NCBI GenBank assembly: GCA_029260295.1
Contig: JAJDDN010000008.1
Location: forward strand, 902,193 to 966,192
DNA: 64,000 nucleotides
Origin: Phycisphaerales bacterium
GTDB taxonomy: Bacteria; Planctomycetota; Phycisphaerae; Phycisphaerales; UBA1924
Reading direction: 5' to 3'
The notes beneath the pieces were generated by a model that was given only the letters and a program-made list of their open reading frames with translations, was not told the origin of the DNA and did no database searches. The translations under genes were made by a program, and so were the position numbers. How positions within the stretch are numbered: the first letter of the stretch is position 1; every line of letters starts with the position of its first letter. Below, in pieces: positions 45,082-55,023 of the stretch.

Positions 45082-47334
45082 ATGAAACCATCTAAACGAA
45101 TCCTTCTAGCTGTTCTTGGAAGCACTCTCGGGCTCACAGCGTTGCCCGCTTATGCCAATACCTCGAGTCCAACCGAACCCGCCAGCGCCGATCTCGTCTG
45201 GGGCCTCGCGTCCCAAGGCGACGACTCAGGCATCGCCGATCTCCTCATGCCCCAAGCATGGGACGCGACCGGGGAAGCCGAGTTCGTAGACGCACTCGCG
45301 CTCCTCCAAGAGAACCTCGACAAACGCGAGGTCACCCGCACCGAGTCCATCGAAGAAGCCAACACCACCCTCGACGAGCACTTCGCAGCATTCGAAGACA
45401 CCGGCTCATACATCGAGCTTTCTAAAGCGCTCAGCGCATCAGTAGCCCTCCAGCTGCTCCACGAAAACAAAGACCGCTTCTTCGCCGATGCAAAGATCTC
45501 GCGTCTGATCAATGAATCCATCGCCGCCGCCAAGGACGCCGAAGGACAAGGCGACTGGCTCATCGCCTCCGAACTCTTCTACCGCCTCAACGCACTCCAC
45601 GACCAGGCAGGAACATTCAAAACAGATGTCGACCGCCTCACCACCCGCCTGACCATGATCCGTATGTATGTCCCAGAACGACTCTGGGAACTCCGCAACG
45701 AACGCCGCCTCGCCGAAGAACTCGACGGGCTCCCACCCTACAACCCCTACGGCGACCTCTTCACCGACAAACTCAGCGGGATTGATTCGGTAACAGTCCG
45801 CACCGCCCTCCAGCGCAGCGCGGCCCAGCACATCGGTCGCCAATCAAAGCAGCACCCCAACGGCGTGTCGATGAACCACCTCATCCTCGGCGGGCTCGAT
45901 GCCGTCCGGACCATGGCCACCACCACAGACCTCGACGCCGCCTTTGACGGGTTCGCCAACGAGAAAACCCACTCACGCTTCATCAGCGAACTCGACGCAC
46001 TGAGCACCAAGTTTTCCGACAACGCCAAACCCGCCAGCGCCTACGACCTCCGCCGAGCAATCGACTCGATGCTCAGCGCCTCGCGTGACAGCGTCAAGGT
46101 CATGCCAGAAGCCCTGCTCCACGAGTTCGGCAACGGCGCCATCGCACAGCTCGACCCATACACAGCCATCATCTGGCCAGACGAGGTCGCCCGCTTCCGC
46201 CGCTCAACCCAAGGCGAGTTCATCGGCGTAGGCATCCGCATCCAGCTCGACGAACTCCAGAACATCACCATCGTGACACCGCTGACCGGGACCCCCGCCC
46301 AGCGTGCCGGGCTCCAAGCCGACGACATCATCAAAAAGGTTGACGGCATCTCCGCGATCGGTCTTGGTCTCGACCAAGCCGTCGAAGTCATCACCGGTCC
46401 ACCAAACACCGATGTCACCCTAACAATCGAACGCACCATCGAAGACGCCGCGGGCGAAGAAGTACTCAAAGAGTTCGATTACACCATCACCCGCGCCAAG
46501 ATCGATCTCCCATCAGTCACAGGCTGGTCCAGAACCGGGCCCGCCAACGACGACTGGGACTACTTCATCGACCAAGACAAAGGCATCGGCTATGTCAAGC
46601 TCACAGGATTCACCCAAGACACCACCAAAGACTTCGACCGGGCCGTCGCCCAGATGAAGAAACGCGGACTCAACGCCCTCGTCCTCGACCTCCGCTACAA
46701 CCCCGGCGGATTGCTCGACCAAGCGGTCCAGCTCTCATCACGCTTCGTCCCAGAAGGCATGGTCGTCAAAACCGTCGATGCCTCAGGGATCACCCAAGAC
46801 CGCCAAGATGTCCGCGCAGTGAATCCAAAGTACTCCGTGCGTGATCTCCCGGTCGTCGTCCTCGTGAACGAAGGCTCGGCCTCAGCATCAGAGATCGTCT
46901 CGGGCGCCATCCAAGCCGGTGCCCACAACGGGCTCAACAAAGCACTCGTCGTCGGGGCCCGCTCCTTCGGCAAGGGCTCGGTCCAGAATGTCTACATGCT
47001 CCCAGGCGGGCTCGCCGCAATGAAGCTCACCACCCAGCACTACCACATCGACGCACCACGCGCGATCCACAAAGTGCCCGGCGCCACCGAATGGGGCATC
47101 GAACCAGACCTCCATGTCGAGATGCTCCCAAGCCAGCAGGCCGCCGCGTTGATGCTCCGCAGAGATGCAGACATTTTCCCCATCGACCAAGACGGCAATG
47201 TGATCGAGGACGCCGAGCGTCCCAATCCAAACACCCTGATCACCGACGGGATCGACCTGCAAATGCAGACCGCCTTGGTCCTGCTCCAGTCCCAGGTGGA
47301 CGATTCAATCGCCAAAACGACCATGAAAGACTGA
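45082..47334 (+). CDS. S41-family C-terminal processing peptidase with PDZ domain
   Basis: Signal peptide; PDZ 'GEFIGVGIRIQLDELQNITIVTPLTGTPAQRAGLQADDIIKKVDG'; 'NALVLDLRYNPGGLLDQAVQLSSRF', 'VVLVNEGSASASEIVSGAIQ', 'GARSFGKGSVQ'. Confidence 0.95.
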   Translation: MKPSKRILLAVLGSTLGLTALPAYANTSSPTEPASADLVWGLASQGDDSGIADLLMPQAWDATGEAEFVDALALLQENLDKREVTRTESIEEANTTLDEHFAAFEDTGSYIELSKALSASVALQLLHENKDRFFADAKISRLINESIAAAKDAEGQGDWLIASELFYRLNALHDQAGTFKTDVDRLTTRLTMIRMYVPERLWELRNERRLAEELDGLPPYNPYGDLFTDKLSGIDSVTVRTALQRSAAQHIGRQSKQHPNGVSMNHLILGGLDAVRTMATTTDLDAAFDGFANEKTHSRFISELDALSTKFSDNAKPASAYDLRRAIDSMLSASRDSVKVMPEALLHEFGNGAIAQLDPYTAIIWPDEVARFRRSTQGEFIGVGIRIQLDELQNITIVTPLTGTPAQRAGLQADDIIKKVDGISAIGLGLDQAVEVITGPPNTDVTLTIERTIEDAAGEEVLKEFDYTITRAKIDLPSVTGWSRTGPANDDWDYFIDQDKGIGYVKLTGFTQDTTKDFDRAVAQMKKRGLNALVLDLRYNPGGLLDQAVQLSSRFVPEGMVVKTVDASGITQDRQDVRAVNPKYSVRDLPVVVLVNEGSASASEIVSGAIQAGAHNGLNKALVVGARSFGKGSVQNVYMLPGGLAAMKLTTQHYHIDAPRAIHKVPGATEWGIEPDLHVEMLPSQQAAALMLRRDADIFPIDQDGNVIEDAERPNPNTLITDGIDLQMQTALVLLQSQVDDSIAKTTMKD

Positions 47335-47358
47335 TACCGGCATTATCATGCTGCCAAG

Positions 47359-47384
47359 AACCCCGGATCGCTCCGGGGTTTTTT
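47359..47384 (+). terminator. Rho-independent terminator after the S41 peptidase gene
   Basis: AACCCCGGA-TCGC-TCCGGGGTTTTTT. Confidence 0.85.
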
Positions 47385-47641
47385 CATGCCAATATTCATT
47401 CGATACCCCTGTTTAACGCAACATAGCCGCCTTTTTAGACCATTGGGTTCGGTTTGTGGTCCATCTGACACCTACAATGTGCGGAATCGGCCTTGTGGAT
47501 CAGCGCGATCACCTCGGACGGACTCAAACAGGACCCCGAAACGACCGATATTTGTCAGGTCGCCATGCGGGTATCCTGAAGCGTAAGTCGGGACACATAC
47601 AGCACATCGACCACCCCTGTCATAGTGAGGTCGACCAGATT

Positions 47642-48760
47642 ATGAGCAAACGCATGCCAGCAACAGCCCCCCAAAGTAATGACTCGAAAGCGGTGTCGTC
47701 CGTGACCAACAAATCCAATGAAATCACCCCCGCGATGATGCTCGAATGGCTGCGACAGATGCAGCTCATCCGCGAGTTCGAAAACCGCACCATGCAAGCC
47801 TACCAACAAGCCAAGATCGGCGGCTTCTGCCACATCTACTCCGGTCAAGAAGCATGCTGCGTCGGAACCATCGCCGCCACCAACGACGACGACCCCATCG
47901 TCACCGCCTACCGCGACCACGGCCACGCACTCGCGCGAGGCATGACCCCAGAAGCATGCATGGCCGAGATGTTCGGCAAAGTCGACGGATGCGCCAAAGG
48001 CAAGGGCGGGTCGATGCACATGTTCGACAAACCAAACTGGCTCTTCGGCGGACACGGCATCGTCTCCGCACAAACCCCGCTCGGTGCAGGACTCGCCTTC
48101 GCTGAAAAATACAAGCTCGAAGTCATGGGCGAAGGCAAAAAGAAAGTCTCCCTCGCATACCTCGGAGACGGCGCGATTGATCAGGGGGCGTTCCACGAAG
48201 CACTCAACTTCTCAGCAGTCCACGATGTCCCCGTCATCTTCATCATCGAAAACAACGGCTACTCGATGGGCACCGCGATCTCTCGACACACCGCCAACGC
48301 CGACAACTTGATCTCACGCGGTCAGTCCTACGGCATCAACTCCATCGAAATCGACGGCCTCGACATCTGCCACCTCTACAACGAGTTCAAACCCTTCGTA
48401 GACCAGTGCCGCGAGAACTCCCGTCCCGGATTCGTGGACCTCAAGACCTACCGCTACCAAGGCCACTCGATGTCCGATCCCCAGAAATACCGGACAAAGG
48501 ACGAGGTCGACGCGTTCAAGGACAAAGACTCGATCGCCAAACTCCTGAGCGACCTACTCGGAGACGGGCTCATCACCGAAGCCGCGTGGAAAGACATGCA
48601 ATCGGAGATCAAAGACCAGGTCCGTGCAGCCATGGACTTCGCCGAAAACTCACCGATCCCAGAAGCAGGCGAGCTCTACACCGATGTCTACGCAAACCCA
48701 GAAAAGAACCTCTCCCCCACCGCCACCTACACCCACGGCACCAAGAACCCACTGATGTAA
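47642..48760 (+). CDS. pdhA: pyruvate dehydrogenase (acetyl-transferring) E1 component subunit alpha
   Basis: 'REFENRTMQAYQQAKIGGFCHIYSGQEACCVG', ThDP motif 'LAYLGDGAIDQGAFHEALNFSAVHDVPVIFIIENNGYSMGT', 'TYRYQGHSMSDPQKYRTKDE'. Confidence 0.96.
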   Translation: MSKRMPATAPQSNDSKAVSSVTNKSNEITPAMMLEWLRQMQLIREFENRTMQAYQQAKIGGFCHIYSGQEACCVGTIAATNDDDPIVTAYRDHGHALARGMTPEACMAEMFGKVDGCAKGKGGSMHMFDKPNWLFGGHGIVSAQTPLGAGLAFAEKYKLEVMGEGKKKVSLAYLGDGAIDQGAFHEALNFSAVHDVPVIFIIENNGYSMGTAISRHTANADNLISRGQSYGINSIEIDGLDICHLYNEFKPFVDQCRENSRPGFVDLKTYRYQGHSMSDPQKYRTKDEVDAFKDKDSIAKLLSDLLGDGLITEAAWKDMQSEIKDQVRAAMDFAENSPIPEAGELYTDVYANPEKNLSPTATYTHGTKNPLM

Positions 48761-48770
48761 AACAAAAGCC

Positions 48771-48932
48771 ATGAGCACCTACGGCCCACTCATCCTGATC
48801 TGCATTGCCTTCGCGGTAATCCTCGGCCTGCAGGTATTCTTCACGCTCTTCCTCGGATACAACCGGACAAAGCGTGACACATCATCCAGCGACACCCAAC
48901 CAACCGTCATCCCCAACGAGCCAACACCATGA
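48771..48932 (+). CDS. 53-aa single-TM protein between pdhA and pdhB
   Basis: MSTYGPLILICIAFAVILGLQVFFTLFLGYNRTKRDTSSSDTQPTVIPNEPTP*; stop overlaps the pdhB ATG (ATGA). Below the ORF track length cutoff. Confidence 0.7.
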   Translation: MSTYGPLILICIAFAVILGLQVFFTLFLGYNRTKRDTSSSDTQPTVIPNEPTP

Positions 48933-50008
48933 CAACCCTCCCAATGATTGACACAGACATCCACCCCGCAATCGAGGCCCACCTCGACATGCCCGCGATG
49001 CTGCCAAACGACCAGCTCCCTTCCTTCGAAGGCGACCGGATCATCCAGTACCGCGAAGCACTCCGCGAAGCGATGTCCGAAGAGATGCGCCACGACAAAC
49101 GCGTCTTCCTGCTCGGAGAAGAAGTCGCCCAGTACAACGGTGCCTACAAAATCTCCCAAGGCATGCTCGATGAGTTCGGTGCCAAACGCATCATCGACAC
49201 CCCGATCTCCGAGAACGGCTTCGCAGGCATGGCCATCGCAGCCGCGATGTCAGGACTCCGCCCGATCGTCGAGTTCATGTCATGGTCGTTCTCATTCGTT
49301 GCTGCGGATCCGATCCTCAACAACGCCCCCAAGATGCTCTACATGTCCGGCGGACAGTTCGGCTGCCCCATCGTCTTCCGAGGAAACGACGGCGCAGGCG
49401 GACAGCTCGCCTCAACCCACTCATGGTGTGTTGAAGCCCTCTACGCCAATGTGCCCGGCTTGAAGATGGCGATCCCATCAAACCCCTACGACGCCAAGGG
49501 CCTGCTCAAAACAGCCATCCGCGATCCCGACCCCGTCTTCTTCATGGAATCCGAGCGGATGCTTGGGGACAAGGCGCATGTGCCTGAGGAAGAATACTAC
49601 ATCCCATTCGGCCAAGCCCGCCTCGCCCGCGAAGGCGACGCCGTGACCTTGGTGAGCTTTGGTCGTCCGGTGCATTTCTGTATGGAAGCCGCGGAGCGAT
49701 TGGCTGCTGAGGGCATCGAGGTCGATGTCCTCGACATGCGAACGATCCGTCCGCTGGACATCGAATCCATCATCGAGCGCGTCAAGATCACCAACAAGGT
49801 CCTGGTCGTCGATCAGTCCTGGCCCTTCGCATCCATCGCGTCGGAAGTCATCACCCAAATCTGCGAACGCTGCTTCGACTGGCTCGACATGGCACCCGCA
49901 CGCTTAAATACCGCCGATGTCCCAACCCCATACGCCAAGGGCCTCGAATACGACTACCTGCCAAACCCAGAGCGGATCGTCGAAGCTGTCAAGAACATGA
50001 TCGACTAA
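48929..50008 (+). CDS. pdhB: pyruvate dehydrogenase E1 component subunit beta
   Basis: 'QYREALREAMSEEMRHDKRVFLLGEEVAQYNGAYKISQGMLDEFGAKRIIDTPISENGFAGMAIAAAMSGLRPIVEFMSWSF'. Confidence 0.96.
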   Translation: MTTLPMIDTDIHPAIEAHLDMPAMLPNDQLPSFEGDRIIQYREALREAMSEEMRHDKRVFLLGEEVAQYNGAYKISQGMLDEFGAKRIIDTPISENGFAGMAIAAAMSGLRPIVEFMSWSFSFVAADPILNNAPKMLYMSGGQFGCPIVFRGNDGAGGQLASTHSWCVEALYANVPGLKMAIPSNPYDAKGLLKTAIRDPDPVFFMESERMLGDKAHVPEEEYYIPFGQARLAREGDAVTLVSFGRPVHFCMEAAERLAAEGIEVDVLDMRTIRPLDIESIIERVKITNKVLVVDQSWPFASIASEVITQICERCFDWLDMAPARLNTADVPTPYAKGLEYDYLPNPERIVEAVKNMID

Positions 50009-50060
50009 AAATACTGCTCTACCGAACGATTGATTTGTTGAACTGATTGAGGATACGAAA

Positions 50061-51374
50061 ATGGCCATCAACATCACCATGCCCCGCCTTTCTGACACCA
50101 TGGAACAAGGCACCGTCGTCAAATGGCATGTCAATGCCGGCGACAGCGTTTCAACCGGAGATGTCATCGCAGACATCGAGACCGACAAAGCAACCATGGA
50201 ACTCGAATCATTCGACGACGGCATTGTCGCCTCCCTCGCAATCGCAGAGGGCAAGACAATCAATGTAGGCGAAACGATTGTGATCCTCGCAGAAGACGGC
50301 GAATCGGCAGAAGACGCGATCGCTTCAACAGGAGCTTCTGCACCAGCCGCCAAGCAGGTGGGTGGAGCTGATGGTCCATCCCCATCGGCAACCGCAGTCG
50401 CAGAGCCACCAGCAATCAATGTCAACACCGAGAGCGAGCGAGTCTTTGCATCCCCGCTCGCCCGCAAAATCGCCCGCGAGCACAACCTCCCGATGAACTC
50501 GATCACCGGGTCCGGCCCTTCAGGACGGATCATCAAGAAAGATGTCGAGCAACTCATCGCCGGCGGCGCACTGACCGTCGCGCCTGTTCCAACAGCACCA
50601 GCCGCTCAAATGGCACCACTCCCCGCACCCGGCGCAGCACTCCAAGCACGCAATGTCCCGCTCAACACCATGCGTGGGATCATCGCCACCAAACTCGTCG
50701 AATCCAAAACGACCATCCCCCACTACCAGGTCACCATGTCGGCACGCATGGACTCACTGAGCAACCTCCGCACCGAACTCAACGAACAACTCGCTGCCCA
50801 AAGCGTCAAGCTCTCCGTCAACGACTTCATCGTCCGTGCCTGCGCCATCGCGATGCACCAGCACCCGTTCATCAACTCAAGCTGGAACCCGGGGTCTGGA
50901 CAGTCGGGACCATCCATCGACCTGCACGGGCATGTCAACATCGGTGTCGCCGTCTCGCTCCCAGAAGAAAAAGGCGGCGGCCTCGTCGTCGCAACGATCC
51001 CCAACGCCGACCAGATCGGGCTCCGCCAGATCTCAGCAGAAACCAAACGCCTCGCCGCCAAAGCACGCGACAAGGGCCTCGCACCAGCAGAACTCTCCGG
51101 CTCAACCTTCACGATCTCTAATCTCGGCATGTTCGGGGTGGATCACTTCACCGCGATCGTCAACCCACCAAACGCCGCGATCTTGGCTGTAGGCCGTGCC
51201 ATTGATAAGCCATTCATCGAGTACGACGAGAACGGCGAAGCCGAGCTTGTCGTCGGCTCCGAGATGTCCATGACCATCTCAAGCGACCACCGCATCATCG
51301 ATGGCGCCATGGCCGCGGCCTACCTCAAGACCGTCAAAGAACTCCTCGAATCACCCGCCTCACTCCTGGTCTAA
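50061..51374 (+). CDS. dihydrolipoamide acetyltransferase (E2 of pyruvate dehydrogenase)
   Basis: Lipoyl motif 'ADIETDKATMELESFDDG'; E3-binding region 'FASPLARKIAREHNLPMNSITGSGPSGRIIKKDVE'; C-terminal 'SDHRIIDGAMAAAYL'. Confidence 0.95.
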   Translation: MAINITMPRLSDTMEQGTVVKWHVNAGDSVSTGDVIADIETDKATMELESFDDGIVASLAIAEGKTINVGETIVILAEDGESAEDAIASTGASAPAAKQVGGADGPSPSATAVAEPPAINVNTESERVFASPLARKIAREHNLPMNSITGSGPSGRIIKKDVEQLIAGGALTVAPVPTAPAAQMAPLPAPGAALQARNVPLNTMRGIIATKLVESKTTIPHYQVTMSARMDSLSNLRTELNEQLAAQSVKLSVNDFIVRACAIAMHQHPFINSSWNPGSGQSGPSIDLHGHVNIGVAVSLPEEKGGGLVVATIPNADQIGLRQISAETKRLAAKARDKGLAPAELSGSTFTISNLGMFGVDHFTAIVNPPNAAILAVGRAIDKPFIEYDENGEAELVVGSEMSMTISSDHRIIDGAMAAAYLKTVKELLESPASLLV

Positions 51375-51377
51375 TCA

Positions 51378-51815
51378 ATGGACTCCGACAATCGCAAACC
51401 CCAAATGTACATCGGCCCTGAGTCCCACGGCGATTCGCTCATGGACGAAGCTCGCGATCGGATCCGGGCTGAAGATGAAAACAACAAAGAAGGCGTCAAA
51501 CTCGCACGCCGTCTGGTCGTGGCGTTCATTCTGATCGTGCTGCTGGGCGTGGTCTTCTATGCCGTACTGCCCCAGTACGGCCTCAAGCTCGACCCGATGA
51601 TTCCCGTGCTGAGCTTCCTGACAATCCTCATCGGCGCAGTCCTCACCGCAGCCGAAGAAGCCAAAGACTCCGACGACCCTGATGACCCTGATGACCCAGA
51701 CGATAATGACAACGAATCAGGCGGCTGCTGCAACGGCGACCAAAACGACGGCTGCGCAGTCGGCATGTGCCCCGGCCCAAGACCATTGCGGATGTTCCGC
51801 AAGCCTACTAAATAA
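51378..51815 (+). CDS. hypothetical membrane protein with acidic DDPDDPDDPDD run and Cys-rich tail
   Basis: Two TM segments, then 'KDSDDPDDPDDPDDNDNESGGCCNGDQNDGCAVGMC'. Confidence 0.6.
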   Translation: MDSDNRKPQMYIGPESHGDSLMDEARDRIRAEDENNKEGVKLARRLVVAFILIVLLGVVFYAVLPQYGLKLDPMIPVLSFLTILIGAVLTAAEEAKDSDDPDDPDDPDDNDNESGGCCNGDQNDGCAVGMCPGPRPLRMFRKPTK

Positions 51816-51827
51816 ATCGCAACCTAA

Positions 51828-52079
51828 TCAGAAGATGTATGTCTGCAAAATCCAGTGGATGCCATAGGTCGTTGCGGCACATAGCACAATCCAGTACAGC
51901 AGTTTCATCTCGGCCCATGCATCTTCACCCCATTCACCTCGCGCCAACGAGATTATGTCGGGCATCAGCCAATACTTCACACACTCCAAGAACCCCGCCC
52001 AACCGTCGAAGATGACCCAGCCATACCCAATATAAAGCGGGATACTACAGACAACCAGGACTATCAAATAGATTTCCAT
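51828..52079 (-). CDS. small hypothetical membrane protein
   Basis: Intact ORF MEIYLIVLVVCSIPLYIGYGWVIFDGW...LLYWIVLCAATTYGIHWIL. Confidence 0.5.
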   Translation of the reverse strand: MEIYLIVLVVCSIPLYIGYGWVIFDGWAGFLECVKYWLMPDIISLARGEWGEDAWAEMKLLYWIVLCAATTYGIHWILQTYIF

Positions 52080-52082
52080 GTG

Positions 52083-52397
52083 TTACCAACTCTCATTCGC
52101 ATCAGCAAGTCCGGTCCCGGTGAGGAACCGGATCGCATTCAATACACACATGAATCCAAAGACGAGTGCCAGCAAACCACCGACACCAAATATCATGTAG
52201 CCATAATACGAGAACTCGGCAACTGACTTTCTTTGAGATCGACCACTTGTTTCGGTTATCATCCCCGCATTGCCCATCCCAAGCCCGAACTTGCATACCC
52301 CTAGACTTGCAATGAACAATATTGCCGTGCCCACAACCAGATACATCTGTTCCGATCGAGAACTGCATTTACACATCATGCCTGAGACCAATGACAT
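52083..52397 (-). CDS. small hypothetical membrane protein
   Basis: MSLVSGMMCKCSSRSEQMYLVVGTAILFIASLGVCKFGLG...; start inside the track ORF so that it does not overlap prfB. Confidence 0.5.
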   Translation of the reverse strand: MSLVSGMMCKCSSRSEQMYLVVGTAILFIASLGVCKFGLGMGNAGMITETSGRSQRKSVAEFSYYGYMIFGVGGLLALVFGFMCVLNAIRFLTGTGLADANESW

Positions 52398-52407
52398 TGC
52401 CTGCTCC

Positions 52408-53518
52408 TTACCCCCGCTCAGCACGCCGGCGTTTGAGCTCCGCATCAATAAACGGCTGCACATCCCCACGATCCAGCACCGTTGATGGATTCGCCTCAAG
52501 CCCCGTCCGGTGGTCCTTGACCCGGTTGTCGTACAACACATAACTCCGGATCTGCGCCCCCCAGCCGCGGTGTTCGAGCTTGCCACCCCCGGCTTCGTCG
52601 ATCTCCGCCTGCCGCTTATCCTCGGCGATCTGTTCGAGCTTCGCAGTCAAAATCGTCATCGCCTGACGACGGTTCTGCTGCTGCTCGCGGTGTGTAGATG
52701 CAAGGATCATGATCCCCGTGGGTTTGTGAATCAGACGGATCGCAGACGCGACCTTGTTCACATTCTGACCACCAGGACCCGACGATCGCGCAAAGGCCAT
52801 GATCTCAAGATCGGCATCAGGAATGTTAACCTCCGCCTCAGCAAACTCGGGAACAACATCAACCGTAGCAAAGCTCGTCTGTCGCTTCCCCTGCGCATTA
52901 AACGGCGAGACACGCGCTAGCCGGTGCGTGCCTTTCTCACAACCGAGGTACCCGAACGCAAACGGCCCCTTGACATGCAGCGTGACCGAGTCGAGCCCGA
53001 CCTCTGAGCCGTGGGATTTTTCGACTTCTTCGATGTCGAATCCTTGGCTCTCGAAGTAGTACAGGTACATCCGAAAGAGCATCTCGCACCAATCGTTGGC
53101 CTCGGTACCACCGTCGCCCGCCGAAATGGTGAAGAAGCAATCACGCGTATCGTGCTTGCCCGAGAGCAAGGACTGGATCTCGATCTTGTCCATCCGCTTG
53201 ATGAGCTTGAACAACTGCTCGTCGGCTTCCTTGAGCAGATCATCATCACCGTCTTCGCGCGACATCTCAAACGCAAGTGTCGCGTTCTCGAAGTCTTCGG
53301 TGACTTCCTTGATCGGATCGGTCTGAGCCTTGATCAGCTTGAGCTCGGCAACGGTCTCGTTGGCCTTGGTCTGGTTATCCCAGAAGTCCATCGCCCCCAT
53401 CCGCACTTCGAGTTCGCCTAGTTTGGCGCGTTTGTTTTCATAGTCAAAGAGAGTCACGGATCGTTACAATCCGCGCCTCTAAGTCGTTAATCACATTCTG
53501 ATGTGCTTCCAGGTGCAT
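52408..53518 (-). CDS. prfB: peptide chain release factor 2 with programmed +1 frameshift
   Basis: Main frame has 'RVSPFNAQGKRQTSF' and 'SSGPGGQNVNKVASAIRL'. Upstream zero-frame ORF from 53518: MHLEAHQNVINDLEARIVTIRDSL-TGA, with the CTT TGA C shift site at 53449-53443 leading into DYENKRAKL. Confidence 0.93.
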
Positions 53519-53607
53519 GCTCAAAGTCCTTTCTGAGAACTCATCTTAGTTTTATGGCTCAACTGTAGCATCCGGAGGGGGTGTTTGTCCGTAGAATGGA
53601 TCGTGAA

Positions 53608-53875
53608 CATGGCCCTTCTCCAACTTGCACAAACGACCCCAGACCGCGTCATTCCTCAAGAAGAGGCGATGCGGGAGGGGATGTCGCTCCTGATGATGCT
53701 GTCCCTGCTCGGAGTACTGGTCGTGACCCTGCTCGCCGTGCTGGTGGTGATGCGAAGCGTCCGCCGAAAGAAATCAAAGCACCAAGCCGAGCCTACGGAT
53801 GTGAGCCTCGATGTCTGGGTCGAAGCAGGCAAACGGCTCGATAGCGGGATCACCGAGTTCGACGAAGATCTGTAG
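53608..53875 (+). CDS. small single-TM hypothetical protein
   Basis: MALLQLAQTTPDRVIPQEEAMREGMSLLMMLSLLGVLVVTLLAVLVVMRSVRRKK...; start uncertain (the track uses 53585). Confidence 0.5.
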
Positions 53876-53891
53876 CAGATCAATTAACTCA

Positions 53892-54950
53892 TCAATCTGT
53901 AAGCGAATCCAGCCAGCCCTGTGCACGCGTGTGGCCCAGATCACGGGCTCGACGCCCCCACAAAACAGCATCACCGCGCTGATCAGCACGCTCAAGCCAG
54001 ATGGCGGCATCGAATGCCGCCTGGGCATTGTCCCTATTGAGGGTAGCGAAATCGACCATACGTGAAGCCGCGTCCCCCGGACGCCCGATCATGCCGAAGC
54101 TCTCAGCTAGCAGCCGCATGGATTCTGCATCGTTCAGGGCATCCTGAGGCAGAGCCGACAGAAGCTCAATAGCCCGCTCCGGATTCCCCGAACGCTTCTG
54201 GATGTTCGCTTCCAGGATGGTCCACGCCGGGACATGAGGCTCGAGCTTCCGCACCTTCTCGATATGCTGCTGAGCGAGAGCGAGCTTATTCTGGCGGAGA
54301 GATATCTTGGCCCAGGTCGCCCAGACCATCGCTCGGTCCGGAGCAAGCCTTGCAGCGATCGCGAGCGATGCCTTGGCCTCCTCGAGCTTGTTGAGTTTGA
54401 ACTGAATATTGGCGAGATACAGCGGGTAGTCCGCGTTATTGAGATCACCCCGCATCGCGGCTTGGTAATGGACCATCGCCATCTCGGGCTGGTCAATCGT
54501 GTTGGCCAGTGTGCCAGCAGTAAACTGGGCCTTGGCGTCGACCCCCTCCGTCTGCTCAATGGCGGCAACGATCTGCTCGTAGGCAAGCGGGAAGCTTTGG
54601 GTGAGCATGTAAAGATCCACAAGCGCGAAACGGAGATCCGCATCAAGCGGATATTTGCTAATCGCGGCCTTGAGAATCGTGACGGCGGGTGAATATTCCT
54701 CAGACGAGACATACACCTGCACACTCTCCAGAACCTGCTCGATGGTCTGAATAGGGGCGGCTTGCGGGATGGATTCGCCGGTAATCGACGGGGCTAGCTG
54801 GCTCTCTGGTGCACCACTCAGCAAGGAACGGGCCGCGAGGATAATCAGCGCGACAGAGACCAGACCAGCGACCACAAGCCCTAAGGTGGCGGCCTCGATC
54901 GAGCCCATTGATTTGGGGTGGTATTTGATAGCGTACTTTGGGAGGGTCAT
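53892..54950 (-). CDS. TPR-repeat membrane-anchored protein
   Basis: N-terminal TM (MTLPKYAIKYHPKSMGSIEAATLGLVVAGLVSVALIILAA) followed by TPR-like helices. Confidence 0.7.
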   Translation of the reverse strand: MTLPKYAIKYHPKSMGSIEAATLGLVVAGLVSVALIILAARSLLSGAPESQLAPSITGESIPQAAPIQTIEQVLESVQVYVSSEEYSPAVTILKAAISKYPLDADLRFALVDLYMLTQSFPLAYEQIVAAIEQTEGVDAKAQFTAGTLANTIDQPEMAMVHYQAAMRGDLNNADYPLYLANIQFKLNKLEEAKASLAIAARLAPDRAMVWATWAKISLRQNKLALAQQHIEKVRKLEPHVPAWTILEANIQKRSGNPERAIELLSALPQDALNDAESMRLLAESFGMIGRPGDAASRMVDFATLNRDNAQAAFDAAIWLERADQRGDAVLWGRRARDLGHTRAQGWLDSLTD

Positions 54951-55023
54951 CGCTTGTATTATCGTCGTCGCGTACACTGTTAGCACAGACAATTCCAATG
55001 AACTTGCCCGAAAGCAGATCAAA

